Source of the DNA: Anaerolineae bacterium
GTDB taxonomy: Bacteria > Chloroflexota > Anaerolineae > 4572-78 > NAK82
Assembly: GCA_025062175.1 (NCBI GenBank)
Contig: JANXAX010000002.1
Location: 1-33,371 of the forward strand
Direction: 5' to 3'
DNA length: 33,371 nt
Position 1 is the stretch's first letter. The number at the start of each line of letters is the position of its first letter. Shown here one piece after another: positions 15,798 to 23,603 of this stretch. The notes under the pieces were generated by a model. That model did no database searches and was not told where the DNA came from. It saw nothing but the letters and a program-made list of their open reading frames with translations. The position numbers and the translations under genes are program-made.

Positions 15798-17348
15798 TTA
15801 CAGGGGGATGTTGCCATGCTTCTTAGGAGGATTCTGATCGCGCTTGTTCTGGAGCATCTCTAAGGCATTGATCAAGCGCGGACGGGTATGGCTGGGTTCG
15901 ATAATGTCGTCCAGATAGCCCCAGCTGGCCGCGACATAGGGATTGGCAAAGGCATTGCGATACTCTTCAATGAGCCGTGCCCGCAGGCGCTCGGGATCAT
16001 CTGCCTCGGCCAGCTCCTTGCGGTACAGAATGTTGATCGCACCTTCGGCGCCCATTACGGCAATTTCAGCGCTAGGCCAAGCGAGATTCACATCACCACG
16101 AATGTGCTTGCTGGCAATCACAATATAAGCGCCCCCATAGGCCTTGCGGGTGATGACGGTGATCTTGGGCACCGTGGCCTCGCAATAAGCGTATAACAAC
16201 TTGGCGCCGTTGCGGATAATGCCTCCACGTTCCTGGTCCAGGCCGGGCAAGAAGCCGGGAACGTCCTCGAAGGTGATAATCGGGATGTTGAACGCATCGC
16301 AAAAGCGCACAAACCGCGCTCCCTTGATGGAGGCATTGTTGTCCAACGCGCCCGCCAACACGCAGGGTTGAGATGCGACAATGCCCACGGCGCGGCCGTT
16401 AAGGCGCGCAAACCCCACGATCAGATTGGGGGCAAAATGTTCCATGACTTCCAAGAAATCCCCGTTATCGACCACAGTATGGATGACCTGTTTCATATCG
16501 TAGGGCTGGGTAGGGTCGTCCGGTACAATGGTGTTCAAGCGGTCGTCGGTGCGCAAGGGGTCATCCCGGCAAGGAACGACGGGTGGATCTTCCATATTGT
16601 TCTGAGGCAGGAAGCTCATCAACCGCCGCAAGATGTAGATGGCATCCTCTTCGTTCTCGGCGATGAAATGCGCCACGCCGCTCTCGGTATTGTGCATCCA
16701 TGCTCCACCCAGGTCTTCGAAGGAGACCTCTTGTCCTGTGACCGCCTTGACCACATCAGGGCCGGTGACGAACATATAGCTGGTGTTCTTCACCATCACA
16801 ATAAAGTCCATCACTGCCGGCGAATAGACTGCGCCTCCGGCGCATGGCCCCATAATGCAAGAGATCTGGGGAATCACACCGCTGGCCATGACGTTGCGCA
16901 GGAAGATATCCCCGTAGCCTCCCAGCGCCACCACGCCCTCCTGGATGCGCGCACCACCGGAGTCGTTCAGGCCGATCACCGGCGCACCGTTCTTCATCGC
17001 TAGGTCCAGCACTTTGCAGATTTTATCGGCGTGGGCGCGCCCCAGGCTGCCCCCCATGACAGTGAAGTCCTGAGCAAATACAAATGTCAACCGTCCGTCG
17101 ATGGTGCCGTAGCCGGTCACTACGCCGTCGCCCAAGGGCTTGTTATGTTCCATGCCGAAGCCCGTGGCACGGTGGGTCACGAAACAGTCGATCTCGCGGA
17201 AGGAACCTTCATCCAGAAGCAGCTCCAGGCGCTCATAAGCGGTGAGTTTTCCCGCCTTGTGCTGACGCTCAATGCGCTCTGGCCCACCTCCTTGCCGGCT
17301 CAGCGCTTTCATTTCGCGCAAGCGTTGGATCGAAGGGGTTAGGCTCAT
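15798..17348 (-). CDS. pccB: Acyl-CoA carboxylase carboxyltransferase (propionyl-CoA carboxylase beta type)
   Basis: This 516-residue protein is a full-length carboxyltransferase with two crotonase-like halves, as in PccB and methylmalonyl-CoA decarboxylase alpha (MmdA). The N-terminal half shows FTVMGGSLGRAHADKICK, GLNDSGGARIQEGV and GPCAGGAVYSPAVMDF. The C-terminal half shows DVPGFLPGLDQERGGIIRNG, the segment VITRKAYGGAYIVI and the end WGYLDDIIEP. Together with the adjacent biotin carboxylase and carrier it probably converts propionyl-CoA to methylmalonyl-CoA, possibly acetyl-CoA too. No decarboxylase membrane subunits are nearby, which argues against a sodium-pumping decarboxylase. ATG 17348 follows AAGGAC. 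It is the first gene of the minus-strand unit reaching to 7763. Confidence 0.93.
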   Translation of the reverse strand: MSLTPSIQRLREMKALSRQGGGPERIERQHKAGKLTAYERLELLLDEGSFREIDCFVTHRATGFGMEHNKPLGDGVVTGYGTIDGRLTFVFAQDFTVMGGSLGRAHADKICKVLDLAMKNGAPVIGLNDSGGARIQEGVVALGGYGDIFLRNVMASGVIPQISCIMGPCAGGAVYSPAVMDFIVMVKNTSYMFVTGPDVVKAVTGQEVSFEDLGGAWMHNTESGVAHFIAENEEDAIYILRRLMSFLPQNNMEDPPVVPCRDDPLRTDDRLNTIVPDDPTQPYDMKQVIHTVVDNGDFLEVMEHFAPNLIVGFARLNGRAVGIVASQPCVLAGALDNNASIKGARFVRFCDAFNIPIITFEDVPGFLPGLDQERGGIIRNGAKLLYAYCEATVPKITVITRKAYGGAYIVIASKHIRGDVNLAWPSAEIAVMGAEGAINILYRKELAEADDPERLRARLIEEYRNAFANPYVAASWGYLDDIIEPSHTRPRLINALEMLQNKRDQNPPKKHGNIPL

Positions 17349-17530
17349 AGTCCTTGTCTTTCCCGACCTTTCTTGGATGTGGGATGGTGTGTGAAGAACA
17401 GCAAAGGTGACCTCAACGGCACTGCCAGGCAGATTGTTGACCTTGTCGCGTCGGTCACCTTTGCCTCTGCTATATACAAAACACCTGACGAGCCGCTTCG
17501 TTGTGACAAATAAGCATGCTCTAAGGAAAC

Positions 17531-17560
17531 ATCATACCATACGTGCCAAAGGCGAATCAA
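17531..17560 (-). promoter_or_regulatory. Possible promoter of the carboxylase operon
   Basis: On the minus strand, TTGATT (17555-17560) and TATGAT (17531-17536) are separated by 18 bases. Both boxes are near consensus. The start would be near 17524, leaving a leader of about 175 bases before the carboxyltransferase ATG. Confidence 0.45.
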
Positions 17561-17589
17561 ATGATGGAGAAGTATTGGAAAACTTGCTT

Positions 17590-17618
17590 TTGACAAACCC
17601 CAACCTTGACGCTAAAAT
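17590..17618 (+). promoter_or_regulatory. Sigma-70-type promoter of the phosphofructokinase gene
   Basis: TTGACA (17590-17595) and TAAAAT (17613-17618) are separated by exactly 17 bases, so both boxes are at or near consensus. Transcription would begin near 17625, about 134 bases before the ATG. Confidence 0.75.
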
Positions 17619-17758
17619 GTTGGTGATTTTATGTGCACCGCACCGAGGCGTTGCCCCTGCGCGAGGACTCTGCGCTTGCCAACCCATCACAGCCGACGTC
17701 TTGAGCTCAGGAATTATTGCAACCGATTTATGAAGTCAGTTGAGCAGGAGTCAGAAAG

Positions 17759-18916
17759 ATGAGAATCGGAGTACTTACCGGCGGTGGTGATGTTCCAGGA
17801 CTCAACCCGACCATCAAGGCACTTGTGTACCGCGCCCAGGACGAGGGATATGAGGTCATCGGCTTCCGGCGCGGATGGTGGGGTCCTTTGCACTACAATT
17901 TAGAAGACGATATGTACAACTGGAAATGTGCCGTCCGTCTCGACAAGAACGCGGTGCGCACCGTGGACCGCACGGGGGGCACATTCTTGCACACGTCGCG
18001 CACCCGTCCCTCGCACGTCGCCAGCAAGGAGCTGCCGGAGTTCTTGCGTCCGGCGGATTGGGATCCGAAAGATGGCAAGTTGCACGACTGCACGCCGCAC
18101 GTGCTCAAAGTGTTGGAGCACCTCCGCATCGACGTGTTGGTGCCGATCGGAGGCGATGATACGCTGAGCTATGCCCTGCGCCTGCACGAGGAAGGGGTGC
18201 CCATCGTCGCCATTCCCAAAACGATGGACAACGACGTTTTCGGCACCGACTATTGCATCGGATTCTCCACCGCGGTGACGCGCAGCGTCAATTTTATCCA
18301 CAACCTGCGCACGTCGGCGGGTTCCCATGAGCGCATCGGGATCATCGAACTGTTCGGGCGCAACTCTGGTGAAACTTCCCTGATCGCTGCCTATCTAAGT
18401 GGTGTTGATCGCGCCATCATTTCAGAGGTACCGTTTGACCCTGAAAAACTGGCCCGGCTTGTCATGGAGGACAAGCGCAACAATCCGAGCAACTACGCGA
18501 TGATCACCATCTCGGAGGGCGCGCAGATGATCGGCGACAAAGTGGTCGAATACGGCGAGCCGGATGCATATGGCCATCGCAAGCTGGGGGGCATCGGCAT
18601 CGTGACCGGTGATGTGCTGAAGAAGCTCACCGGCGAACATATCCTCTATCAGCAAGTTGCTTACCTGATGCGCTCCGGCGCGCCCGACTCGGTCGACTTG
18701 ATGGTGGGCTTCAACTTCGCCAACATGGCAATGGACCTGATCGTCGAGCGTCAGTTTGGTCGTATGGTGGCCATCCAAAAGGGCGTCTACACGAACGTGC
18801 CTATTGAGACGGTCGCCCAAGGCGTCAAACGTGTGGACGTGGATGAGCTGTACGACGTCGATCAGTATCGTCCCAAGGTGCGCCACGTGAACGGCAAGCC
18901 GATGTTCCTGTACTAA
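17759..18916 (+). CDS. pfp: 6-phosphofructokinase, PPi-dependent signature (group III-like)
   Basis: This 385-residue phosphofructokinase interconverts fructose 6-phosphate and fructose 1,6-bisphosphate in the cytoplasm. It starts with the family motif IGVLTGGGDVPGLNP. The phosphoryl-donor site reads GGDDTL (131-136), so the residue equivalent to E. coli Gly104 is Asp134. PKTMDND (153-159) places Lys154 at the position of E. coli Gly124. Asp104 plus Lys124 is the established signature of pyrophosphate-dependent enzymes; ATP enzymes have glycine there. Asp157 corresponds to the catalytic base. ATG 17759 has CAGGAG eight bases upstream. A reversible PPi enzyme would serve both glycolysis and gluconeogenesis. 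Donor use is predicted, not proven. Confidence 0.92.
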   Translation: MRIGVLTGGGDVPGLNPTIKALVYRAQDEGYEVIGFRRGWWGPLHYNLEDDMYNWKCAVRLDKNAVRTVDRTGGTFLHTSRTRPSHVASKELPEFLRPADWDPKDGKLHDCTPHVLKVLEHLRIDVLVPIGGDDTLSYALRLHEEGVPIVAIPKTMDNDVFGTDYCIGFSTAVTRSVNFIHNLRTSAGSHERIGIIELFGRNSGETSLIAAYLSGVDRAIISEVPFDPEKLARLVMEDKRNNPSNYAMITISEGAQMIGDKVVEYGEPDAYGHRKLGGIGIVTGDVLKKLTGEHILYQQVAYLMRSGAPDSVDLMVGFNFANMAMDLIVERQFGRMVAIQKGVYTNVPIETVAQGVKRVDVDELYDVDQYRPKVRHVNGKPMFLY

Positions 18917-18945
18917 GTACACGTCCCGGATGGGACAGGTCTTCG

Positions 18946-18986
18946 GTGCCCCGTGCTCGTTCATCATAATAAAGAGCATGGGGCAC
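18946..18986 (+). terminator. Hairpin terminator after the phosphofructokinase gene
   Basis: GTGCCCCGTGCTC (18946-18958) pairs with GAGCATGGGGCAC (18974-18986) over 13 base pairs with one G-T wobble and a 15-base loop. Only three T follow, so termination may be partial and the aldo/keto reductase gene downstream could receive read-through. Confidence 0.6.
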
Positions 18987-19075
18987 TTTCACGTTAAGGA
19001 GATCGGGACACGTTTTTGTGATACATAACCGGATGCGAGCACATTTTCCCCAGTGAAGGGTCAAGGAGGTCGGTC

Positions 19076-20056
19076 ATGGAGACACGTCAGCTGGGTTTCA
19101 CCGATCTGCATCTCAGTACTATCGGCTTGGGCGCCTGGGCGATGGGCGGTGGAGGTTACGTCTTTGGCTGGGGCCCGCAGGACGACGCCGAGTCGATTGC
19201 CACCATCCACCGTGCCCTGGACGAGGGCATCAACTGGATCGATACGGCACCCGGATATGGCCGCGGCCATTCCGAGGAAGTGGTGGGCAAAGCATTGGTA
19301 GGCCGGCGTCACCAGGTGTACATCGCCACCAAGTGTGGCATCCACGTGCTGCCCAATGGTGAGCTCACCTTCCGGCTCAAGCGCGATTCGGTGCGCCAGG
19401 AGATCGAAGACAGCTTGCGCCGTCTGCGCACCGATGTGATCGATCTATATCAGATCCACTGGCCACGTCCCGATGAGGACATCGAGGAAGCGTGGGAGGT
19501 GATTGCCGATGCCGTCCGCGCTGGCAAGATCCGTTACGCAGGTGTCTCCAACTTCAACATCAGCCAGATGGAACGGCTCCAGGCCATCCATCCGATCGCG
19601 TCCCTGCAGCCACCCTATAGCATGTTGAACCGCGACATCGAGTCCGAGATATTGCCCTACTGTGCCGCTCATAAAATTGGGGTGATCGTCTACAGTCCGA
19701 TGGAACGCGGTTTGCTCACCGGCAAGATCACGCGTGAGCGCATCCAGGCGATGCCGGAGGATGACCATCGCAAGCGCTATGCACCGTTCCAAGAGCCGCA
19801 GCTGAGCGTCAACCTGCGCTTGGTGGAACAGTTGCGGCCAATCGCGGAGCGCAACGGCAAGACCTTGGCGCAGCTAGCGCTGGCATGGGTGCTGCGCCGA
19901 CCCGAAGTGACCGGCGCGATCGCTGGCGCACGACGTCCCGACCAGGTTTCCGAATTGGTGGGTGCCAGCGGCTGGCAGCTCTCGGATGCCGATTTGAAAG
20001 AGATCGAAGCCCTCTTAGCACAACGCCAAGAAACCCTCGCCGAAATGGCCCATTAG
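19076..20056 (+). CDS. Aldo/keto reductase, AKR11 (YhdN-like)
   Basis: This 326-residue NAD(P)H-dependent oxidoreductase has the (alpha/beta)8 AKR fold. The catalytic tetrad is visible: Asp and Tyr in IDTAPGYGRGHSEE, Lys in ATKCG and His in LYQIHWPRP. The motifs VSNFNISQM, LQPPYSMLNRDIES and MERGLLTGKIT, with the C-terminal GARRPDQVSELV cofactor site, closely resemble the AKR11 group (Bacillus YhdN/IolS). Members reduce small aldehydes and ketones or oxidise sugars, and the physiological substrate is often unknown. ATG 19076 follows a perfect AAGGAGGT by five bases. It lies 159 bases after the phosphofructokinase gene, beyond a hairpin, and ends in a terminator. Confidence 0.93.
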   Translation: METRQLGFTDLHLSTIGLGAWAMGGGGYVFGWGPQDDAESIATIHRALDEGINWIDTAPGYGRGHSEEVVGKALVGRRHQVYIATKCGIHVLPNGELTFRLKRDSVRQEIEDSLRRLRTDVIDLYQIHWPRPDEDIEEAWEVIADAVRAGKIRYAGVSNFNISQMERLQAIHPIASLQPPYSMLNRDIESEILPYCAAHKIGVIVYSPMERGLLTGKITRERIQAMPEDDHRKRYAPFQEPQLSVNLRLVEQLRPIAERNGKTLAQLALAWVLRRPEVTGAIAGARRPDQVSELVGASGWQLSDADLKEIEALLAQRQETLAEMAH

Positions 20057-20094
20057 CGGGTGGGCAGCCGAGCTAGCCTGGTCCAGAACTATAG

Positions 20095-20138
20095 AAAGCT
20101 GCGCCTTCAAATCTGTCCTTATATAGGCGCAGCTTTTT
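20095..20138 (+). terminator. Rho-independent terminator after the aldo/keto reductase gene
   Basis: A perfect 11-bp stem, AAAGCTGCGCC / GGCGCAGCTTT, with a 20-base loop runs directly into a T-run (20134-20138). It lies 38 bases after the stop codon and closes the upstream transcript. Confidence 0.85.
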
Positions 20139-20149
20139 CCATTATGAAA

Positions 20150-20170
20150 GGTGAATTTTCCCCGTTCACC
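20150..20170. promoter_or_regulatory. Inverted repeat upstream of the desaturase fusion, possible operator
   Basis: GGTGAA (20150-20155) and TTCACC (20165-20170) form a perfect 6-bp inverted repeat with a 9-base spacer. It lies upstream of the possible promoter and of the fusion gene. The symmetry and 21-bp length suit a dimeric regulator, but no second copy was found in the window. Confidence 0.3.
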
Positions 20171-20232
20171 CGCCCAGCTGACTACCGGTTTGCATTTCGG
20201 GAAAACATCTGGTAAAAAATGGTCTATCCCCA

Positions 20233-20260
20233 TCGACAAAATTTTAAAGACCAGCATAGT
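20233..20260 (+). promoter_or_regulatory. Possible promoter of the desaturase fusion gene
   Basis: TCGACA (20233-20238) and CATAGT (20255-20260) are spaced by 16 bases. The -35 box matches consensus at five of six positions and the -10 box at four of six. The start would be near 20267, giving a leader of about 42 bases. The preceding terminator means this gene needs its own promoter somewhere in this gap. Confidence 0.35.
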
Positions 20261-20308
20261 TCTACTTGGGCTGAAGTGGTATTAGGTTCTGGTTAGGGAG
20301 AGTAAGTT

Positions 20309-22585
20309 ATGGGTAAGGCAAAGGTGGCACGACGAGACTATAGTCTGATCGGGAAGGATGCAGCACTGGCGGTTGAGAAGGGTTTAGCGAACGCTCCGTG
20401 GTATATCCCCCCTGTCCCCCGCGAAAAGATGCGCGAGCTGCTCGAGCGGCGCGATGGCCCAGCGATCCGCGATACCATTCTCTGGTTCTTCCTGCTCTTC
20501 GCCTTCGGACTGGCAGGCTATTGGCTCTGGGGCACTTACTGGGCCGCTATACCCTTTTTCATATACGGTGTGCTTTATGCCTCGGTCTCCGACTCGCGCT
20601 GGCATGAAACCAGTCACGGGACCGCTTTCAAGACCGACTGGCTGAACAACGTGCTGTATGAGATTGCTTCCTTCATGGTGCTGCGCGAGTCGGTGCCGTG
20701 GCGCTGGAGTCACACGCGGCATCATAGCGACACCATCATTGTCGGTCGCGACCCTGAGATCGCGGTGCCACGCCCGGCGAACTTGTTGGAGATCTTTTCG
20801 AAGTTCTTCAATGGGTTGGCCTGGATCAAGTATGTCCGAGGGGTCTTTTGGCACTGCCTCGGCCGGATGACCCCCGAAGAAAAGACCTATATTCCGGAAA
20901 CAGAATACCCTAAGGTGTTTCTCCGGGCACGAATATACGCTCTGATCTATCTGGGGGTTATTGCCCTGGCCGCCTATACTGGCAGCCTTCTGCCATTGAT
21001 GTACATCGGTCTACCTAATCTTTACGGTGCCTGGCTGATGGTCGTCTATGGCCTGACGCAACATGCTGGCCTGGCTGAAGACGTCCTGGACCATCGCCTG
21101 AACACGCGCACCTTCTATATGAATCCGGTGCACCGCTATCTCTACTGGAATATGGGCTATCACATCGAGCACCATATGTTCCCCTTGGTGCCATACCATG
21201 CATTGGACAAGCTGCATGAAGTGGTTAAGCCCTATATGCCCAAGCCCTATAAAGGGGTTATCGAGGTCTATCGCGAGCTCATCCCGGCACTGTGGCGTCA
21301 ATCCAAGGATCCTACCTATTACGTGAAACGGGAAGTGCCGGTTGTGGCCGAGACAGCGGAGACGCGCACAGCTATCCAGGTGTTGGTGGCCGAGATGGAA
21401 GCCACTCGCAGTGGCTGGGTCAAGGTGTGTCCGTGCCATCAACTACAAAACGAGGAGGTAATGCGTTTCGACTACCATAACAAGATCTATGCCATCTACC
21501 GAGCAGCCGATGGCAAGGTCTACGCCACCGATGGGGTCTGCACCCACGGCAACGCGTTGCTGACTGATGGATTTCTGCGTGGGTATCTCATTGAGTGCCC
21601 GAAGCACAATGGGCGCTTCGACATCCGTGACGGCTCACCCCAACGGCCGCCTGTTTCGATTCCGCTCAAGACTTATGAAGTGCGCGAAAGCGAGGGACAG
21701 GTGTGGCTCAACGTAGCAGTGATCCACGGCTCCGGCCTGGCAGAAGCAGCGCCGACCTATACGTTCCAGGTGGTCCGCAACGATAACGTCACCCCTGTGA
21801 TCAAGGAATTGATCCTCGAGGTGACGGACACCTCACCTGGCTTGACATACCAGCCGGGCGACTATCTGCAATTCGAGATACCGGCGTATGCAGAGCGCAC
21901 GTTGAGTGATGTGGAGGTTACACCGCCTTATGATAAAGTATGGGAGGAGCTCCATCTTTACGACCTCAAAGTAGCTAATCCGATCCCGTGTTATCGCAGC
22001 TACTCGTTTGCCAGCAATCCGGCTACGGAACGGCACTTGCGCTTCAATATCCGCTTGGCGACGCCGCCGCCTGGTCAGGATGTCTATGCTGGCGTCGGCT
22101 CCGCCTATCTCTTCGGCCTGAAGCCGGGGGACAAAGTCAGGGCGATAGGGCCGTTTGGCGCGTTTCACATCCGGCCGACCGATCGCGAGATGGTGTATTT
22201 AGGCGGGGGGTCTGGGATGGCGCCGTTGCGCTCCCATATTGCCTATCTCTTCGAGACCGCGAAGACCACGCGTCGGGTGAGCTATTGGTTCGGGGCGCGC
22301 ACGCGGCGTGACCTGTTCTACCAGGACTATTTTGCGCGCCTGGCCGAGCAGCATGCCAACTTCAGCTTCCATGTCGCTCTTTCCGAACCCCTGCCTGAAG
22401 ACGGATGGACCGGGCATACGGGTTTCATCCACGAGGTGTTGCAGCGCGAGTATCTCAACACACACCCCGACCCGACGCAGGTGGAATATTATCTCTGCGG
22501 CCCGCTACCGATGATCCGGGCAGCGGTCGCAATGCTCACCGAATTGGGGGTGAGTCGCGATCAGATCCTCAGCGACGAGTTCTAG
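20309..22585 (+). CDS. Fused membrane desaturase/hydroxylase + Rieske + NqrF-like reductase (MocDE-like)
   Basis: A 758-residue three-part protein. Residues 50-330 are a membrane di-iron domain with hydrophobic segments at about 56-95 and 208-250 and histidine boxes HETSH (99-103), HTRHH (135-139) and HIEHH (285-289), plus His252. It resembles fatty-acid desaturases and especially rhizopine MocD (HETSHGTAFKTDWLN, IVGRDPEIAVPRP). Residues 370-470 are a Rieske [2Fe-2S] domain with CTH (411-413) and CPKH (430-433). Residues 483-758 are an FAD/NAD reductase closest to NqrF, with RSYS (563-566) for FAD, GGGSGMAPLRSH for NADH, LSEPLPEDGWTGHTGFIH and the YLCGPLPM motif. Electrons can thus pass NADH-FAD-Rieske-di-iron within one chain to drive O2-dependent desaturation, hydroxylation or O-demethylation. 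ATG 20309 follows AGGGAG. It overlaps the convergent regulator gene by four bases. Confidence 0.9.
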   Translation: MGKAKVARRDYSLIGKDAALAVEKGLANAPWYIPPVPREKMRELLERRDGPAIRDTILWFFLLFAFGLAGYWLWGTYWAAIPFFIYGVLYASVSDSRWHETSHGTAFKTDWLNNVLYEIASFMVLRESVPWRWSHTRHHSDTIIVGRDPEIAVPRPANLLEIFSKFFNGLAWIKYVRGVFWHCLGRMTPEEKTYIPETEYPKVFLRARIYALIYLGVIALAAYTGSLLPLMYIGLPNLYGAWLMVVYGLTQHAGLAEDVLDHRLNTRTFYMNPVHRYLYWNMGYHIEHHMFPLVPYHALDKLHEVVKPYMPKPYKGVIEVYRELIPALWRQSKDPTYYVKREVPVVAETAETRTAIQVLVAEMEATRSGWVKVCPCHQLQNEEVMRFDYHNKIYAIYRAADGKVYATDGVCTHGNALLTDGFLRGYLIECPKHNGRFDIRDGSPQRPPVSIPLKTYEVRESEGQVWLNVAVIHGSGLAEAAPTYTFQVVRNDNVTPVIKELILEVTDTSPGLTYQPGDYLQFEIPAYAERTLSDVEVTPPYDKVWEELHLYDLKVANPIPCYRSYSFASNPATERHLRFNIRLATPPPGQDVYAGVGSAYLFGLKPGDKVRAIGPFGAFHIRPTDREMVYLGGGSGMAPLRSHIAYLFETAKTTRRVSYWFGARTRRDLFYQDYFARLAEQHANFSFHVALSEPLPEDGWTGHTGFIHEVLQREYLNTHPDPTQVEYYLCGPLPMIRAAVAMLTELGVSRDQILSDEF

Positions 22586-23532
22586 CTATTCAGGCGCAGG
22601 ATTTCGGCGGCGGTGCGCGCGTCGGTGATCAGCACATTGATGAACTTGCCGCGCAGCGCGCCCAGAATAGCCGATGCTTTGGCCAGGCCGCCGGCCACGC
22701 CAACCACCTTGGGTATCTGGGCCAGCATTTGCTGATTGGCCGCGATCAGCCGTCGGTTTAAGGAGATGTCAAGGACGCGTCCCTGCAGGTCGAACTGATA
22801 GCCCAGGACGTCGCCGACGGCCCCAGCGCGGGCGAGCTCGCGCAGGTCCGCGTCGGTGAGGAAGCCGGCGCGGTGTAGGCTGGACAATTCGGGATCGATC
22901 GTGCCGATACCGGTGATGGCAACTTCGACTTGCCGAATCAGCTCCATCGTGCTAAGGATGGCGGGTTCCTGGAGGAGGGCCAGTGCCGTTGCTTCGCTCT
23001 CGACCAACGCGGGCGCGTGCAGAAAGCGGATGGTGGCGCCCAGTTTTTGGGCTAGCAAGCGGGCACACTCCGGCCCGTCCACGGTCGAGTGGCCGCGCGC
23101 CACGGCGCCGAGCAGCTGGATCACCACGGCATCGCGCAGCGGAATGTTGGCCACATTGCGCGCCGTCTCATACACGGCGGTGCCCCAGCCGATGCCGATC
23201 TTGATCCCGTCGTGCAGCTGGCGCTGTAGGAAGCGCGCACATAGCTCGCCCAGATGCTGGATCAAAGTGGTATACTGGGCTGGAGCTTCGGCCAAGACCC
23301 ACGCATCTACCAAGCTGAAGGTCCTGACCAGCGTCGCGCCCAGCTCCGCGTCCACGTTGATGAGCTTATTGACCCGGATGACCACGATCCCTTCTTCACG
23401 AGCTTCCTGGAGCAGCCGCGATATGGTGGAACGCGACAGGCCAAGGCGACGAGCGATTTCCTCTTGGGTTCTGTTCTCTTCGTAGTACCACGCAGCGACT
23501 TGCTCGAGCAGCTCGTGACGGGTCTGGTACAT
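22582..23532 (-). CDS. SorC/DeoR-type sugar-binding transcriptional regulator
   Basis: A 316-residue SorC-family regulator. Residues 5-55 hold the helix-turn-helix (NRTQEEIARRLGLSRSTISR). The rest is the sugar-phosphate-binding domain, with IGIGWGTAVYETARN, VVIQLLGAVARG, AITGIGTID, AVGDVLGYQFD and GVAGGLAKASAILGALRG, all typical of this family (SorC, DeoR of Bacillus, LsrR). These proteins sense phosphorylated sugars made by the pathway they control, which fits its place as last gene of an operon encoding a sugar kinase. The ATG at 23532 has no clear Shine-Dalgarno sequence, and 71 bases separate it from the E2 gene, so translation may be weak. A palindrome at 32301-32333 is the likely target. 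Confidence 0.93.
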   Translation of the reverse strand: MYQTRHELLEQVAAWYYEENRTQEEIARRLGLSRSTISRLLQEAREEGIVVIRVNKLINVDAELGATLVRTFSLVDAWVLAEAPAQYTTLIQHLGELCARFLQRQLHDGIKIGIGWGTAVYETARNVANIPLRDAVVIQLLGAVARGHSTVDGPECARLLAQKLGATIRFLHAPALVESEATALALLQEPAILSTMELIRQVEVAITGIGTIDPELSSLHRAGFLTDADLRELARAGAVGDVLGYQFDLQGRVLDISLNRRLIAANQQMLAQIPKVVGVAGGLAKASAILGALRGKFINVLITDARTAAEILRLNS

Positions 23533-23603
23533 AGGCCGTGTGCTTTTGCTGATATTCCCCAGTCCCTTATCCGTCGCGGAAAAACCGACCTGTTCGCATT
23601 CCT

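Larger units (their letters stand above)
17349..17758. other. Divergent promoter region between carboxylase and phosphofructokinase genes
   Basis: This stretch of about 400 bases separates two divergent genes and is AT-richer than its flanks. No gene was recognised. It holds a clear plus-strand promoter at 17590-17618 and a plausible minus-strand promoter at 17531-17560. The plus-strand leader would be about 134 bases and the minus-strand leader about 175 bases. I found no strong palindrome that could serve as an operator. Confidence 0.6.

Noticed and set aside
14947..15837. Plus-strand open frame of 296 codons antisense to biotin carboxylase
   Set aside because: It mirrors a highly conserved gene; the translation is rich in His, Arg and Asp without any domain, as expected for a shadow frame.
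15798..17348. Methylmalonyl-CoA decarboxylase alpha subunit of a sodium pump
   Set aside because: The sequence alone would allow it, but a biotin carboxylase is adjacent and no membrane decarboxylase subunits are present, so an ATP-dependent carboxylase is more likely.
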